A program made the translations under genes and the position numbers. DNA of 64,000 nt from Hyposmocoma kahamanoa (lineage: Eukaryota; Arthropoda; Insecta; Lepidoptera; Cosmopterigidae). Location: positions 927,443 through 991,442 of the forward strand of contig NW_020656077.1 of assembly GCF_003589595.1 (NCBI RefSeq). The letters run 5' to 3'. The number at the start of each line of letters is the position of its first letter. Positions within the stretch are counted from its first letter, which is position 1. The notes beneath the pieces were generated by a model, which worked only from the letters and a program-made list of their open reading frames with translations, was not told where the DNA came from and did no database searches. Positions 11,510 through 22,897 of the stretch are shown one piece after another.

Positions 11510-11636
11510 GAGTGCTTACACACGGTGACGTTTAGCAGAGATGCTATCGCGTGTTTTATCTATGCAGACACGCGTGTTTGTAAATGTAGACGATTAGCTA
11601 CTGCATCGCTGCTAAAAGAGCCGTGTGTAACCGCTC
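11510..11636. mobile_element. Short MITE with TAA duplication (Harbinger-like)
   Basis: A 127-bp element with inverted ends: left GAGTGCTTACACACGG, right end reverse complement GAGCGGTTACACACGG. Subterminal AGCAGAGATGC pairs with GCATCGCTGCT. The 3-bp sequence TAA flanks both sides (11507-11509 and 11637-11639), as expected for PIF/Harbinger-type elements. There is no coding capacity. A larger element with a similar left end lies at 59074-59612. Confidence 0.65.
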
Positions 11637-11639
11637 TAA

Positions 11640-12711
11640 TAATACTTAGGTGTTTCTTATCTACAGAATAAGTAGAATGGTAATAAATCAAGTTTAACTT
11701 TGAAATTCGTTAATGAAATCCAGTTTCTTATAAGACATAAATAAATTAATTTATATAACCAACAAAGTAAAGTATACCTTCCTAAATAATAGATAAATAA
11801 AACAGAATAACAACATAGACGTTGTGAAATAACTCCTATAAGTTTACACCGGCCGGTGAGTGATTCACGTCGAGCTTAGATTTACTGCGTCCGTCCGTCT
11901 GTCCGTCCGTCCGCTTGATTTATACATTCACCCACATCACCCACGATAACTAATTAATATCCTATACTTCACTGTCATACGAGTTTCCGATGATCTAGAT
12001 ATTGAATCGTAGGTACGAGTGTGTTTATTTCACAATGAACAATTATAAACAATAATTAAACAAACACATTAAGGTTATCAAGAATAATTTCTAACCGGCT
12101 ATTTGCAAAATCTCGATAGTAGAGCGTTTTGAAAGTAAAAACTAGATATTTTTCGACGTGACAGACGAATTAACTAAATTTTGCAATGAAGTAATATAAA
12201 AACCTAGTCTGAAAGATATTCATTTAAAATATTGCACATGAAGCCAAACACTGCTGAAAAATTATGGAATTAAGAAAATACGATTTGAAAGTTCAAAAAA
12301 TTGCTGAATAGAACCAAATAAATTTATATTCTCGTTTATAAGTGGATAACTAATGATTATGTATTTACTTAAATAAAAATAATCTCATTTTTCCCAAAAA
12401 GATTCATTCATTGTTTTTCAAATCGCGTTTCAATTAAATCATTTTCCCTCAAACAATGCGTTTCTTACTTTCAAGTTACTTTTTTTCAGAAAACCGGTTA
12501 CTCTTTGTTGTCGTCAAAATGTCTGAAGGTGGCAGAGGCGGTTTAGGCTATTACTTTCCATTCGATGAGACGACTATGTTGAATTAAAGTCTTGATTATC
12601 AGATCAATTACAAAGATACAAACTAGGGAATTATCTGTGCTACAAGTAGGTGCCTGAGTAACGAAACGCTGCTGGTTGGCACTATTTTTTATAGCACATA
12701 CTTCACACTAA
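11640..12711. other. Intergenic, AT-rich
   Basis: Nothing recognised except a CGTC-type microsatellite at about 11888-11914 ((GTCC)n with one variant unit). Confidence 0.5.
11888..11914. repeat. (GTCC)n microsatellite
   Basis: Six tetranucleotide units, with one CTGT variant, in a GC-rich patch within AT-rich DNA. Confidence 0.7.
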
Positions 12712-13110
12712 CACACATTCGCATAATCTCGCGATGCATACATGTTACATTTACTGCACTTACATTTAACTGTCACCGTAGCCATACGGTTACCATGTCC
12801 GATTGCACGCACAGGTTCGATTCCCAGAGTGGGAGAAATAAGTGTATGGCCTACATTTATTTCTCTCGTGAGTTTGGGTGTAATTTGTGGTTGTCTATGT
12901 GAGTGTCCATGGCACCCGCGACACAGGGTTTCCCTAGTGCGGGGCCATGAGTGTACTGCGTTATTATTATTACAGCACTAGTCGTCTCACGAGCCTTTCT
13001 TTATTATGCGAATGCGAGCGTGTGGCTTTCGTGCACACATACAAGACGCGCTGCTACGTTTGTGTGGACTTACCATACCTGTCCTATGTCCTATCATACA
13101 ATGGTTACAG
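12712..13110. mobile_element. Repeat bounded by ATTCGCATAAT, split by a SINE
   Basis: CATTCGCATAAT (about 12717) and its reverse complement ATTATGCGAATG (about 13002) face each other across SINE A copy 1. The sequence from about 13002 to 13110 (GTGCACACATACAAG, then CGCGCTGCTACGTTTGTGTG) recurs on the - strand at about 24930-25060. This points to an unnamed dispersed repeat interrupted by the SINE. Boundaries are uncertain. Confidence 0.4.
12770..12973 (+). mobile_element. SINE family A copy 1 (tRNA-derived)
   Basis: Damaged tRNA-like head (CGGTTACCATG, B box GGTTCGATTCC), then the family body (GGCCTACATTTATTTCTCTC; ACCCGCGACACAGGGTTTCC) and a TTATTATTATT tail. Five copies occur in the window. 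The head suffered a small deletion before the B box. Confidence 0.8.
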
Positions 13111-13960
13111 GCTTGCTCACGTGGTTCTAGTACGGTTGTCCATGCAGGATGCTTCTGGGTAGGTATCACCACTCTATATCTACCGCAAATTGCGATAATT
13201 GAAACTGTTTTGTTGCGAATTCAAGAATAGGGAGGATAACGGAATTCCTAAGTGTGATCATGATCTTTTCTTTTAAATAACGCACACACACAAAATAGTC
13301 TTGCCAGCTTAATCATAGGCACAGGGATTTTAAGATTTTCTAGGGCCAGTCGCAAAGCTACAGGCCGCGGTGGTAATGATATATTATGTTAGGTGGGTCG
13401 TCGTTTGCCGGGTTGTATGAACATAAAAAAAATATCGTACATCAGCCTTTATTTTATTTGATGATAGTATAAAACAGATATCGTACAAGATTAACTATGG
13501 AGATGTTGGTTACTAAAAATCCAATAATAAATTGTTTTAGTTCTAGAGCCGCCATAAATAAAGACATCAAATAAAACTAGTGATTGGGACAACATCTAAA
13601 ACAAAGGCCCATAAACACAAATCATGTTTAAAGATACGTCTCTTCATTTTAGGTACAACTGGTATATGTTTGTATAAATTATATAATTTAACTATTATTG
13701 GGTCGTGCTGTAATGGTCTAAATATTTATCGTTACGTGTAGTTTTTGTATTTTACTCCGAAGTCCAGTATATGGAGAACGTCGAATAATACTTTGGGCAT
13801 AAGCATTCAAATACCCTTACGAATAGCAGACCCAGTAGATCATATATATTATATGTATGATGTATGAGTAGTATAATGAGATAGGTCATTCCAAGGTGAT
13901 GTATGTGTATAGTAAGTAACATTTTTTTTTAGTAAGTAACCTCAAAAAAAGTAATTATAT
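13110..13960. other. Intergenic, nothing recognised
   Basis: AT-rich with no supported gene. Confidence 0.4.
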
Positions 13961-13989
13961 ATAAAGGGCAGACGGGCTGGGATTGGCAT

Positions 13990-14260
13990 ATTTGCATATG
14001 TTATTTTGAGCAACATAAAGGTGTATTTGGATTGGGCGGGTCACGTTGGCCGGATATATCGCAAGAAGTTGGCTAACGTCGTCACTCATTGGGTGCCCGA
14101 GGATGGAAGGCGACGGCGCGTACGGCTGAGAAGAAGTTGGCGGTAGTGGAGCGATCTCGATGGGTTTGACAAGGAATGGTGGTGAAAGACGGGAAGCACT
14201 GGAAAATTTTGAGGGAAACCTTTGATCTGTGGTGGGATACAATTGATCAATAAAAAAATA
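13990..14260 (+). pseudogene. Dead LINE reverse transcriptase, C-terminal end
   Basis: Translation shows the C-terminal tail typical of insect LINE reverse transcriptases: near 14045 GRIYRKKLANVVTHWVPEDG then RRRRVRLRRSWR, and after a frameshift GKHWKILRETFDLWWDTIDQ before TAA at about 14252. This resembles the 'GH..R..D.RW..R...W.PR.GKR..GRP..RW' tail ending in '..W..L.E.Y..QW'. Stops and a frameshift show it is inactive. The upstream polymerase is absent, as expected for a 5'-truncated insertion. An A-rich stretch follows. The exact clade (RTE-like favoured) is uncertain. Confidence 0.6.
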
Positions 14261-14332
14261 TAATACATATTTCTAATTGAAATTTACTGTATTTTGTCCT
14301 GCCGCTAGTAATACATTTAAATTATATTTTAA

Positions 14333-14549
14333 CTGCCTCTGTGGCCGGTTACCATGCCGGACTGCCACGCAGAGGTCCTGGGTTCGATTCCCGGGCCGGG
14401 AGAATTATTTGTATGGCCTACATTTATTTCTCTCGTGAGGTTGGGTGTAATTTGTCGCTGTCCATGTGTGTGTCCATGGCACCAACGACACAGCGTTTCC
14501 CTGTTGCGGGGCTATGAGTGTGTGCGCGTTATTATTATTATCATTATTG
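14333..14549 (+). mobile_element. SINE family A copy 2 (well preserved)
   Basis: The best-preserved head: TGCCTCTGTGGCCGGTTACC then B box GGTTCGATTCCCGG, the conserved body and a (TTA)n tail with one TCA. The tRNA-like promoter boxes are intact apart from a missing 'GAAC' in the A-box region. It sits 70-80 bp downstream of the LINE remnant. Confidence 0.85.
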
Positions 14550-15057
14550 CAATTTTTGATTAAATTCTATTCTATTCTGTGTATTTGCGCAAAGTTAATA
14601 ATAGGACTGACCATACCTCGTTAGTATTGGGTAAATCTCATTAGTAGTAAATAGAAGCTAATATAAACAATTTTTGTATGAAAACATGACGATGACAAAC
14701 AACTTTATAATATGAAGTCATTGACCAGATCTATGTATTAAGTAAATAAAGTGCATATATCTTGTATATGAGTGCATATTACACTACATAACACGACTTT
14801 TATTTCTAAGTTATGAATGTCATTTTCAAATTGGTTCTAACATAAAACCTTTGCTTTCGTGGCCTGGACAACGAAAAGTTGAGTCACACCACTAAAGAAA
14901 CGTATACATTTTCGAGTTTCTCTTTATTTAAAGGCAAAAGAGTACATTATACTTCAAATCAATAGTATATATAAACGAAATATGGAAAGGAAAATGTGTA
15001 GATTTGCGAGATTATGTAAATTCCACTATGTAGCTATGTAAATTGGCAGCTATGTAA
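14550..15057. other. Intergenic, nothing recognised
   Basis: AT-rich unique DNA. Confidence 0.4.
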
Positions 15058-15303
15058 ATACCACTGCAACAGCCACAAAAACAAAGTTTCAGGGGTATAC
15101 AGCCCTTTTCTACGTACTTGTTGCTCAATCAGCTCCATCGATCGATTGACAGTTTGAAGCTCAAATTCGAGGCTGGTGAAATACTCGACTACGAGAGGGA
15201 GCGCCTTTCCTGGCAGCGTTCAGAATCGAAATTCACCGACTTCTGTGTAGCAATCATGAAAGAAGTAGCAAAAACCTATAAGACGACCGCAAAGCCTCCC
15301 TAG
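15058..15303 (+). pseudogene. Protein-like open frame, possible transposon regulator remnant
   Basis: From the stop before 15058 the frame is open for 81 codons to TAG at 15301-15303. The Gln-rich start is followed by a charged helical segment: SIDSLKLKFEAGEILDYERE, then RLSWQRSESKFTDFCVAIMK. The composition is coding-like, and the layout (helical tail after a Gln-rich linker) resembles C-termini of Myb/MADF-type proteins carried by some DNA transposons. No catalytic or DNA-binding motif is visible. It has no clear start, so it is probably a C-terminal fragment. Confidence 0.3.
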
Positions 15304-15380
15304 TAGGGCGGGGATGATAGAATACAGCTAAGAAGGATAATTAGGGCGTCATGTAGAGAGGAAAAGCAGAGGTTCGGAAA

Positions 15381-15404
15381 AAGAGCAAATATAAATTTGC
15401 TCTT
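15381..15404. repeat. Hairpin just upstream of SINE A copy 3
   Basis: AAGAGCAAAT and ATTTGCTCTT are perfect inverted arms around ATAA, ending eight bases before the SINE head. Confidence 0.55.
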
Positions 15405-15412
15405 ACAATAAT

Positions 15413-15632
15413 TGCCTCCGTGGCCGAACGGTTACCATGCCGGACTGCCACGCAGAGGTCCCAGGTTCGATTTCTGGGCCGGGAGAAATATTCGTATGGC
15501 CTACATTTATTTCTCTCGTGAGTTTGGGTGTAATTTGTGGTTGTCTATGTGTGTGTCCATAGCACGCGCGACACAGGGTTTTCTAGTGCGGGGCTATGTT
15601 AAGTGTGTGCGTTGTTTCGTTTGTTTCGTTGA
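15413..15632 (+). mobile_element. SINE family A copy 3
   Basis: Near-complete head (TGCCTCCGTGGCCGAACGGT, B box GGTTCGATTTC), the family body and a degenerate GTTTCGTTTGTTTCG tail. It abuts a LINE reverse transcriptase fragment starting about 15660. Confidence 0.85.
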
Positions 15633-15659
15633 AATTAATGAGAATATTATAGGCGACTC

Positions 15660-16075
15660 GAACTTAGTAAAGACTAAGCTGTAGAGCCTTGAACACCGCC
15701 GTAAAGTTGCCAGCCTATCGGTATTGTACAGGACATATCATGGAAAGTGTGCGATGGAATTTGACGCTGTAATTCTGCCTACCCCTTTCCATCATCGGGG
15801 GACCAGACGTAGGCTTGGGTTCCACCCTTATGCTGTGGATATTCCAAGGATTCGCACGAAGCGTTACGCTTCCACATTTATATGGTGAACCGCTATGGAG
15901 TGGAATTTCCTGCCTTTAGATTTATTCCTTTAACGTTATAACTTGGGCATTTTCAAGGCGAGATTAAATAGGTATTATATATATATGTGCATCTTGTCAC
16001 CTCATCGTCACTTACCATCAGGTGAGATGGCAGTCAAATGCACACATATATTGTAAAGCAAAAAGAATACATATT
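15660..16075 (+). pseudogene. Dead jockey/CR1-like LINE, reverse transcriptase C-terminus and 3' UTR
   Basis: From 15688 the frame reads LEHRRKVASLSVLYRTYHGK then CAMEFDAVILP, with HPYAVDIPRIRTKRYASTF further on. This is the familiar C-terminal region of lepidopteran jockey/CR1-like reverse transcriptases. Two in-frame stops (TGA in the FIW-TAMEW segment, TAA before RYNLGIF) show it is dead. The 3' UTR carries the typical CTTACCATCAGGTGAGATGG sequence (about 16013). Catalytic domains are missing because of 5' truncation. Confidence 0.7.
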
Positions 16076-17018
16076 TTGTATGGCATAAATGGACAAGTTT
16101 CACTTGTTATATGCGGAATTTTTCTTTTGTTATTTTTGCCATAAACTAATATATGAATTAGATAATGTATTTTGAGTAATTTAACCAATAACTTCAAATA
16201 AATTTTGATGTGAAGTAAAATATTAATAACTTAATTTATACATGTATCTACCTTGTAGTTATTAATTTATGCATACACTTTTTGCTTAATGCAACATATT
16301 CAATATTTTTGTATAGTATAATATACATTTCGTTACAATTGAAAACACAGATGTACAAAAAAACATAACTTTGAAATAATAACCTTATAATTATATAACA
16401 CAATAATAAACATAACATGGTAAATAACAATAGGGGTAATGAAACAGATAAATAATTTTAAATGAAAAGCTCCGAAAATTAAATATCACAGGACAAAAAA
16501 AGATTGACCTATAGTGTAACCCCAATAATTTGCCTGAACCTGATACTTGTTGCCTGTATCATAAATGTTTTGACGCTATACATTTGCAATGAATCTTTAC
16601 GGTGCGTTTGAATAGGCATCTTCTGGGCGAGCTCGTTCCATCGTAGATCCTATATATGCTAAAGAGTTAGGTAGTGGTCAAGAGCAAGTCCATTTAATTT
16701 TAAAAAATGTATAATTGCTTAAAATGACGTCTAGACTGAAACTGATTGGTGATTTGATTATTAGTTACATGTGCAATCTTATACACAAAGATACCTGAGT
16801 TTTTCTACAGAAATTGTTACATCTGGGAAGATTGGACAGCCCATTTTATTGACATTAGGAATGTTCACCAAAATGTGTAGCCTTAATTATAATAGAGTCA
16901 CATGTGATCTTAAGTCAAAAGTATTTTATCACATGAAAATCATAAAAATAATACGGACGAATTAAACATATCATGTTGTTGTATGAAATTTTATAAATCT
17001 CCTATTTTAAGCATGAAA
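16076..17018. other. Intergenic, AT-rich
   Basis: No supported gene, SINE or structured repeat. Confidence 0.45.
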
Positions 17019-17233
17019 CGATCGTTCTCGGACTAGTGTTCACTAACTAATTTCCGTGGCAATTTTTATTATTTAAATATGAAATATTTACTGTCCAATA
17101 TTATTTAATATTCGAGCACTGTATCGTGAAATATTATTTAAAAATTACACGTTAATATATTATGTAATTCAATATTCAAATAATAAAAATTGCCACGGAA
17201 ATTAGATTGTGAACATTAGTCCGAGAATGACCG
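17019..17233. mobile_element. Foldback MITE-like element, 60-bp arms
   Basis: The left arm (17019-17078, GTTCTCGGACTAGTGTTCAC...AATTTCCGTGGCAATTTTTA) is repeated as a near-perfect reverse complement at 17172-17233. Between them lies about 90 bp of AT-rich DNA. There is no open frame. No target duplication is obvious, so the superfamily cannot be named. Confidence 0.7.
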
Positions 17234-17676
17234 AAATTTATCACCAATCATCGTTCGTAGAATCTTTTAACGTCTCTCCTAAAAAGTTGTAATTTTGCGG
17301 ATGTGATCTTATTACACCAAGGTTGCGATTACACTAAAAACAATTACTGGCATTATATTAAAAAAATAATACTGTCTCCGTATTATATAATATATTGGTT
17401 TTTGTTTGAAATTATAACATTAAACATTGGTCAAAATAGACTATATTTATTTATCATAAAAAAATATCAATTAATTTCCTACGTGGAGTCTTTTCCTTCT
17501 TGTTTGTCATCATGACTTCTTTCTTGTCATTTGGTGATATGGCTTTATAACACCAATTACTTTGAATATTAAGGAATAATACAATCTCCAGAAACATAAG
17601 TTGGTTCTTTTGAAATTATACCATTAAACGTTGACAAAGATAATATTGGCAATAATTTTCCTGAATAATTTATGTT
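17234..17676. other. Intergenic, AT-rich
   Basis: Nothing recognised. Confidence 0.4.
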
Positions 17677-17679
17677 TTG

Positions 17680-17940
17680 AATAAATACTTCCTACGAAAA
17701 CCGAATTTGAATTTCGCTAAGTGTGTTGATGCACGTGAATGTGCTATAAAAACTATAAAATTACAGATTATAAAATGCAATAGAAAGACAGACAATAACA
17801 ATCAGATGATCAGCGATGGACGGGGTCAACAAAAACAGGAACATGAAAATAAAGTGTCCGACACTAAACAGTTTATGGGGGCCGTAAACGAAATGATCGG
17901 TTTCGTTCATTCACTCGAAAGCAGTATAGACTGCCAGTAA
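17680..17940 (+). other. Unassigned 87-codon open frame
   Basis: Open from TTG at 17677 to TAA at 17938-17940, with hydrophilic, protein-like composition (NQMISDGRGQQKQEHENKVS) and an amphipathic end (FMGAVNEMIGFVHSLESSID). There is no ATG near the beginning and no recognised domain. It could be a fragment of a transposon protein, a small exon or chance. Confidence 0.2.
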
Positions 17941-18479
17941 TGAATTCGCCTAATTAGTCCGCGCTAAAGGTTCAAATAAAATTTTAAATGATATACTTTA
18001 CGCTTTTGGAGCTGCTATCATGAAGTGTCCAATTGATTTTTATTATCAGACAATGCTAATGGTCTATATACACTGCATTATGAATTATTATTTTTTTCTT
18101 TTTATTGCTCTACTTTTTCATCTAAATTCAAATGTTAAATCCTCTTTAGGATTGTTTATATTTTACCTGCCTATTTATACTTTACAGTAAGTACTCGCGT
18201 ATGTACTGACTGTATATTAAGTAAAAATGATTAAAATGACCAAAACATCTATAAATACAAAGTTCAGAACGCTCGAAATGGGTCGCTTTAGACCACTTAG
18301 TAACGTTGGGCCACGGTGTGAAACGACTAAGACTCTCTTTGAGTTTGGTGTTTCGAACCATTATAACTAATTATCCAAAAATGTTTGCAAAAATTATGTA
18401 AAAATTACAGCAATTCAGTGTCATAGGTAAAAATAAATATCACTTCATGGAATTCATCTAGCTAATAAGAAATAAGAAG
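17941..18479. other. Intergenic, AT-rich
   Basis: Nothing recognised. Confidence 0.4.
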
Positions 18480-18640
18480 CTGGTGAAATTACAGGCACAT
18501 GGGTCTTGTCAACTTTACGATAAAATTAAATTCATTACGATTAAATGCTCTGAGTAGCACTGCAACTATTATGGACAGGCGTGTCGCTTACTACCAGGCG
18601 CACGACTTGCTCGTGCCGTTGCTTGGTATTATAAAAAAAG
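18480..18640 (+). mobile_element. SINE family B copy 1 (partial 5')
   Basis: Starts at TGGTGAAATTACAGGCACAT and ends GGTATTATAAAAAAAG. It shares TGCAACTATTATGGACAGGC and CAGGCGCACGACTTG with the other B copies. The block between the head and GATCTTT is degenerate. Confidence 0.8.
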
Positions 18641-18839
18641 AAAACAAAAAAAAAATAGAGTACATATATGAGAAAAATCATTAAATTCAAAGGTAAACGA
18701 CAAAAAATATCCAATTAAAAAATATCTACAAATACTCGTAAACATAGGATTTATTTTTCAACACAATTACGCAGTACCTAATCGTATATTGTAGAATACA
18801 CATCACATGTGTGAATTCATCAAATCCAACCTATTTTAT

Positions 18840-19110
18840 AAGTTCCACTGCTGGGCTGACGTGAGGTTTTAGGCCTTAGTCCGCCTCACTGGCCCAATGC
18901 GGGTTGGGGACATCACACGTTTTCCGAGGGTTGTGAACATTCTTCGATGTGCAGGTTTCAACACGATGTTTTCCTTCACTGAAAATCTCGTGGTAAGTTT
19001 CAAATTATATTCTGCACGTGAATTCCGAAAAATTCAGAGGTTGCCTGATCCTGGATTTGGAACCACGGCCTCTGATAGAGATACCGTTAAACCATTCAGC
19101 TACCATGGCT
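18840..19110 (-). mobile_element. SINE family C copy 1 (tRNA-derived)
   Basis: Read on the - strand it begins GCCATGGTAGCTGAATGGTT, followed by a B-box-like GGTTCCAAATCC, and ends in TGCTGGGC-type sequence (CCCAGCAGTGG), features of a widespread lepidopteran SINE. Related copies lie at 55905 and 57700. Confidence 0.75.
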
Positions 19111-19915
19111 TTTTAATTACATACAATTAATTTTCAGTTCAAATATTAACCGCTTCAATTCTTGAATTCATCAAATAACATTCATTATTGTTGCACATGT
19201 TTCGTCTTTCCCAATTATTTCCCGCAATGAGGGATAGCATATTATTGGAAAGCTAATCTGAACGCGTTGTTCAAAATTGAATAAAAAGCCGTCGTTGTTT
19301 TCCATTTGTGTATTTGTATAGAAACTAATAAAAATATACGTTGACGATCACAGTTCACTTTTTAAAATCGTCTTGGAGGACGATAAAGCTCCGTTTGTAT
19401 GCATTAAAACATTTTAAAATGTAATAAATAACACCGTTTAACGATGGAGACATGAGCCGCTATTAATCACGAGTTCACGTTAATTCTACTTTTTATTACA
19501 TGTAAATGAGTGAGGTGGTTTCGGTATCACAATACCACACTTTACCTTTGGTAGGTATTCCACACTTGCCAGGGAGTAAAGGAGGTTGAGTGCAAAACCT
19601 TACAAAGGACTGTTTAGCATCGCAAATGGAATAGTATTCTCGAGAAAGGAAATTAAATACAAAATAAAAAAATACCTTCCCTTTCAAATCAACCAGGGTA
19701 TGAGACAATTTTATACGGGAAACTAAACAAGAAAATTTTTGCCAATAAAGTTCTATTTCTTTTTATGATACCAAATGGTGAAATTATACTATGGCGCACT
19801 ACTCAAAACACCAAACCAAATTCATATTTACCTTTATTTACTTTTCGATTTCGCTTTCGATAATAAATACAATAACTAAATAAATTGTGATGGAAAACGC
19901 AAACACCCACAGTGC
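19111..19915. other. Intergenic, nothing recognised
   Basis: AT-rich unique DNA; short open frames have no domain. Confidence 0.4.
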
Positions 19916-20066
19916 GATTTTTTTTATGATACTATTTCACGGGATGTACAAGTAGTGAGGTTGGTGGTAAACGACACGACTGTCCATTGCAGTCGGAGTA
20001 CCGATTTAGATTGCAAAGATCTGAGGGGCACTGCCACTGCGCCCCTCAACCGCCTGTAATTTCAGC
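19916..20066 (-). mobile_element. SINE family B fragment
   Basis: On the - strand it has CTGAAATTACAGGCGG, GGCGCAGTGGCAGTGCCCC, GATCTTTGCAATCTAAATCG and the T-rich complement of the A tail at its left edge. The segment near the tail is degraded. Confidence 0.7.
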
Positions 20067-21997
20067 AGAGGTCAGCTACATAACACACTGGACATTATAT
20101 TGCATTACTAATTTTAAGCACTTTGCACTTTCATGATTCTTATGGCACTTAAAGTTCCTTAGAACATAAATAAAAATTTTGTATAATGTTCATTATATTC
20201 ATGGCCGCGACCAATGTAGAATTTGAAGTTTCATGCCAAAGAGCACAATTGACGCAGGAATCGACGAGTTTATACGGTATATTTGCCTAGTGACTGCATC
20301 AATGCAGTATTTGCATAGTTCTTATTTGATTTGCATGACTGTGCTCGTTTTATTATCGACTAAAGCCAACAGCTACGTATGTCGCTCTGGGTGTTTTCTT
20401 CAGTCTGTACGACGGAAAAGCACTATTACCTGATCATGTTTTATTTTCTTCCTAACCTTTGAATCAACGTCATATCCAACTCATATTTACGACTTCTAAC
20501 AGACGTTAATAATTGTTTTATTTTATTGCTTTTGTAATGATAATGTGCGATTATTCACTTGACCAAAACATGTGCTAATTAACAAGTTTAACAACCGTAA
20601 CGTCTACAAAAAGGACAAGTCAAAACATATTAATATAAAGGTAAAAGAAAAATAAATCCTAAGCCGATCAGTTGAAGGACTCAAGAAACTATAAAGCGAA
20701 GTACAGACGGGCAGGCACAGGGTAATAAATAAATAAAACATATAAATAAATAAATAGAGGAGTAAATCTCTCGTTATTTATGTCACTGTGGCGGTCGATG
20801 GCGATTTAATGACGCATTTCGACAGACGGACGGATTGTTAGTGATATTTTAGTAATAAACCTCGGCCATGTATATTGGGACAACATTATATTGTACAGTT
20901 CAAAATGACTCTTGTTTTCAAGGTACACTATTCACACTCGTGAGCTGTATTGAAATTATGTAGGTAATAAATACATATATCAGAATCAATGTAATTTCGG
21001 TGGGTAGACTAAATTACCACATATATTCTATCAAGTAGATGTATATATTCACGTATACACTCACGTTGATAACGTCACGTACCCTCATCATTACTGGTAC
21101 TTGCTACGGAGGAGAACAACATTTTTTTAACGACTTTTACCAACCTTTCCTTTATTTTCCTAACTGCATTTATAAATTGGCAATCCTGTGCAGCCTGGAG
21201 GTATAAGGCTGTATATCTGTACAAGCCATGATTATGAATGTCGTTAAAAATAGAAAACAGCAGTTTAGTTGTGGTGCGAAAGGTCAATGATTTATGAATT
21301 GTTGAGCAAAATTATATTTTTACTGAATGTCAATCTAGTTGAAATTTACGTGTGCTTAGGACGATCAGGGTTTATATTGACTATGTAGTATTATTATTTA
21401 TTCTAGGCGTAACCATTATAACCGGATAGGAAAACCATTTCCTATACATTACGAGAAATGCTCTTAACGCGCATCGACATGAAAAAGCAAATGAAAGAAA
21501 ATTAAAATGCAAGTGAATTTATTTTTTGAATTTTAATGGAAGAGTGCATTTAAGCTAATCTCTCATGTTACTATAATAAGCTAGTCTTGAAACGTTTGCA
21601 GTAGAGAATTAAGCACATTTTATTTATATTTAATTAATAGTTAATACGTTTGAAAAGAAGCTATTCGCTCGCATCCGGTCGCTCAGCTCTATCAAAAAGC
21701 TCACACCCATCATAACTTAACCGAATCAAAAGATCAATAAATCCTGCATTAAAACTCTATAGAAACATTTGGACATACAAAAATATACCAAAATAAACCC
21801 TAACACATTTGCTTAAAGCGGTAAAGGAATGGGTAGTTTAAAAAGCAGGTTATTTTAATCCTGCACAATAAAAAATTGTGGCCAGTATTTTAAACCGGTA
21901 GCCGAAAAGGATTATCTAATATACGATCACAATATAATGATCTTGTTTTTAACGTATATACTTTTTGTAGAGGTTTTATGTCATGGGGTTTTTAAAT
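20067..21997. other. Intergenic, nothing recognised
   Basis: AT-rich; a TAAA-type microsatellite at about 20728-20757. No supported gene. Confidence 0.4.
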
Positions 21998-22025
21998 ATA
22001 ATTATATTAATATTAATATAATTAT
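21998..22025. repeat. 28-bp perfect AT palindrome
   Basis: ATAATTATATTAAT followed by its exact reverse complement with no spacer. It lies 28 bp upstream of SINE B copy 2. Confidence 0.6.
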
Positions 22026-22053
22026 TATTAATTTCTTATTATTGATTTAGTAA

Positions 22054-22351
22054 CAGTAGAGGTCCTAGTGAAAGAATTCGTCCAGGGAAGTACTGCAACC
22101 TTACCTATTTCTGCCACCAAGAAGTAATGTTAGCATTACTACGTTCCGGTTTTGAAGGGTAAGGGTGCTGGTGAATTTACAGGCACATGGGACTTGTCAA
22201 CTTATGTCTCAAGGTGACGGGCGCAGTGGCATTGCTCCTCAGATCTTTACAATTTAATGCTCTGAGTGGCCCTGCAACTGTTATGACAGGCGTGTAGCTT
22301 ACCATCAGGCGCACGACTTGTTCGTCCCGTCACTTTACATTATAAAAAAAA
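22054..22351 (+). mobile_element. SINE family B copy 2, full length
   Basis: A long copy starting AGTAGAGGTCCTAGTGAAAG, through CAAGAAGTAATGTTAGCATT and TACAGGCACATGGGACTTG to CAGGCGCACGACTTGTTCGT and an A-rich tail. It defines the longer, about 300-bp form of the family. The tail ends TTTACATTATAAAAAAA. Confidence 0.85.
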
Positions 22352-22897
22352 TTTGTCGACCACCATAGTCGAGTGACTAACACTCCGGTTTTCATGGTCT
22401 AGCCATTTCTGAGGTTCCGGTTCGGCCGGATTAATGTAGAAACTAAATTTTCTAGGTGTTTGCGATACAGTCATTGTTTCCGATTTCCATAATATAAGTG
22501 CTTTAGCTACTTTGAGATCAAAGCAAAGTATGAGATGTTGTCTAATCCTCGAACATTAAAAAAATCCTATGATCCGACTGGATTTTTTCTTTGTATTTGT
22601 TCAACCTTTATATAAATAATATAATAATAATAACAAAGTAGTAGAGTATTCTCACAAAAAAAATAAATTAATATCATGATGGTAAAAACACATCGAGTAT
22701 GTAACCAAAAACATTACGATTGTAAACAATCGCAGTAATCGTGACAAATCTTTTTTACGTATATTTTATATAGTTTTTTAGCAGTTTGATTGAAATTCTA
22801 AATTTAAATGTATACTAGTTTTTGGTAGTTTTTGGGTTTGGTTTTTCTCTGTTACTGTCATTGTTGGTACTGTTTACGTCTGTAACTGTACAATGTT

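Noticed and set aside
14333..14405. tRNA-like sequence with A and B boxes
   Set aside because: It is the head of SINE family A: the same body follows in five copies and no full cloverleaf forms. The same applies at 12770, 15413, 31861, 24456 and 55905.
18499..18684. Open frames inside SINE B copies (also 33285, 32821, 62450, 24517)
   Set aside because: They arise from the shared SINE sequence and are not genes.
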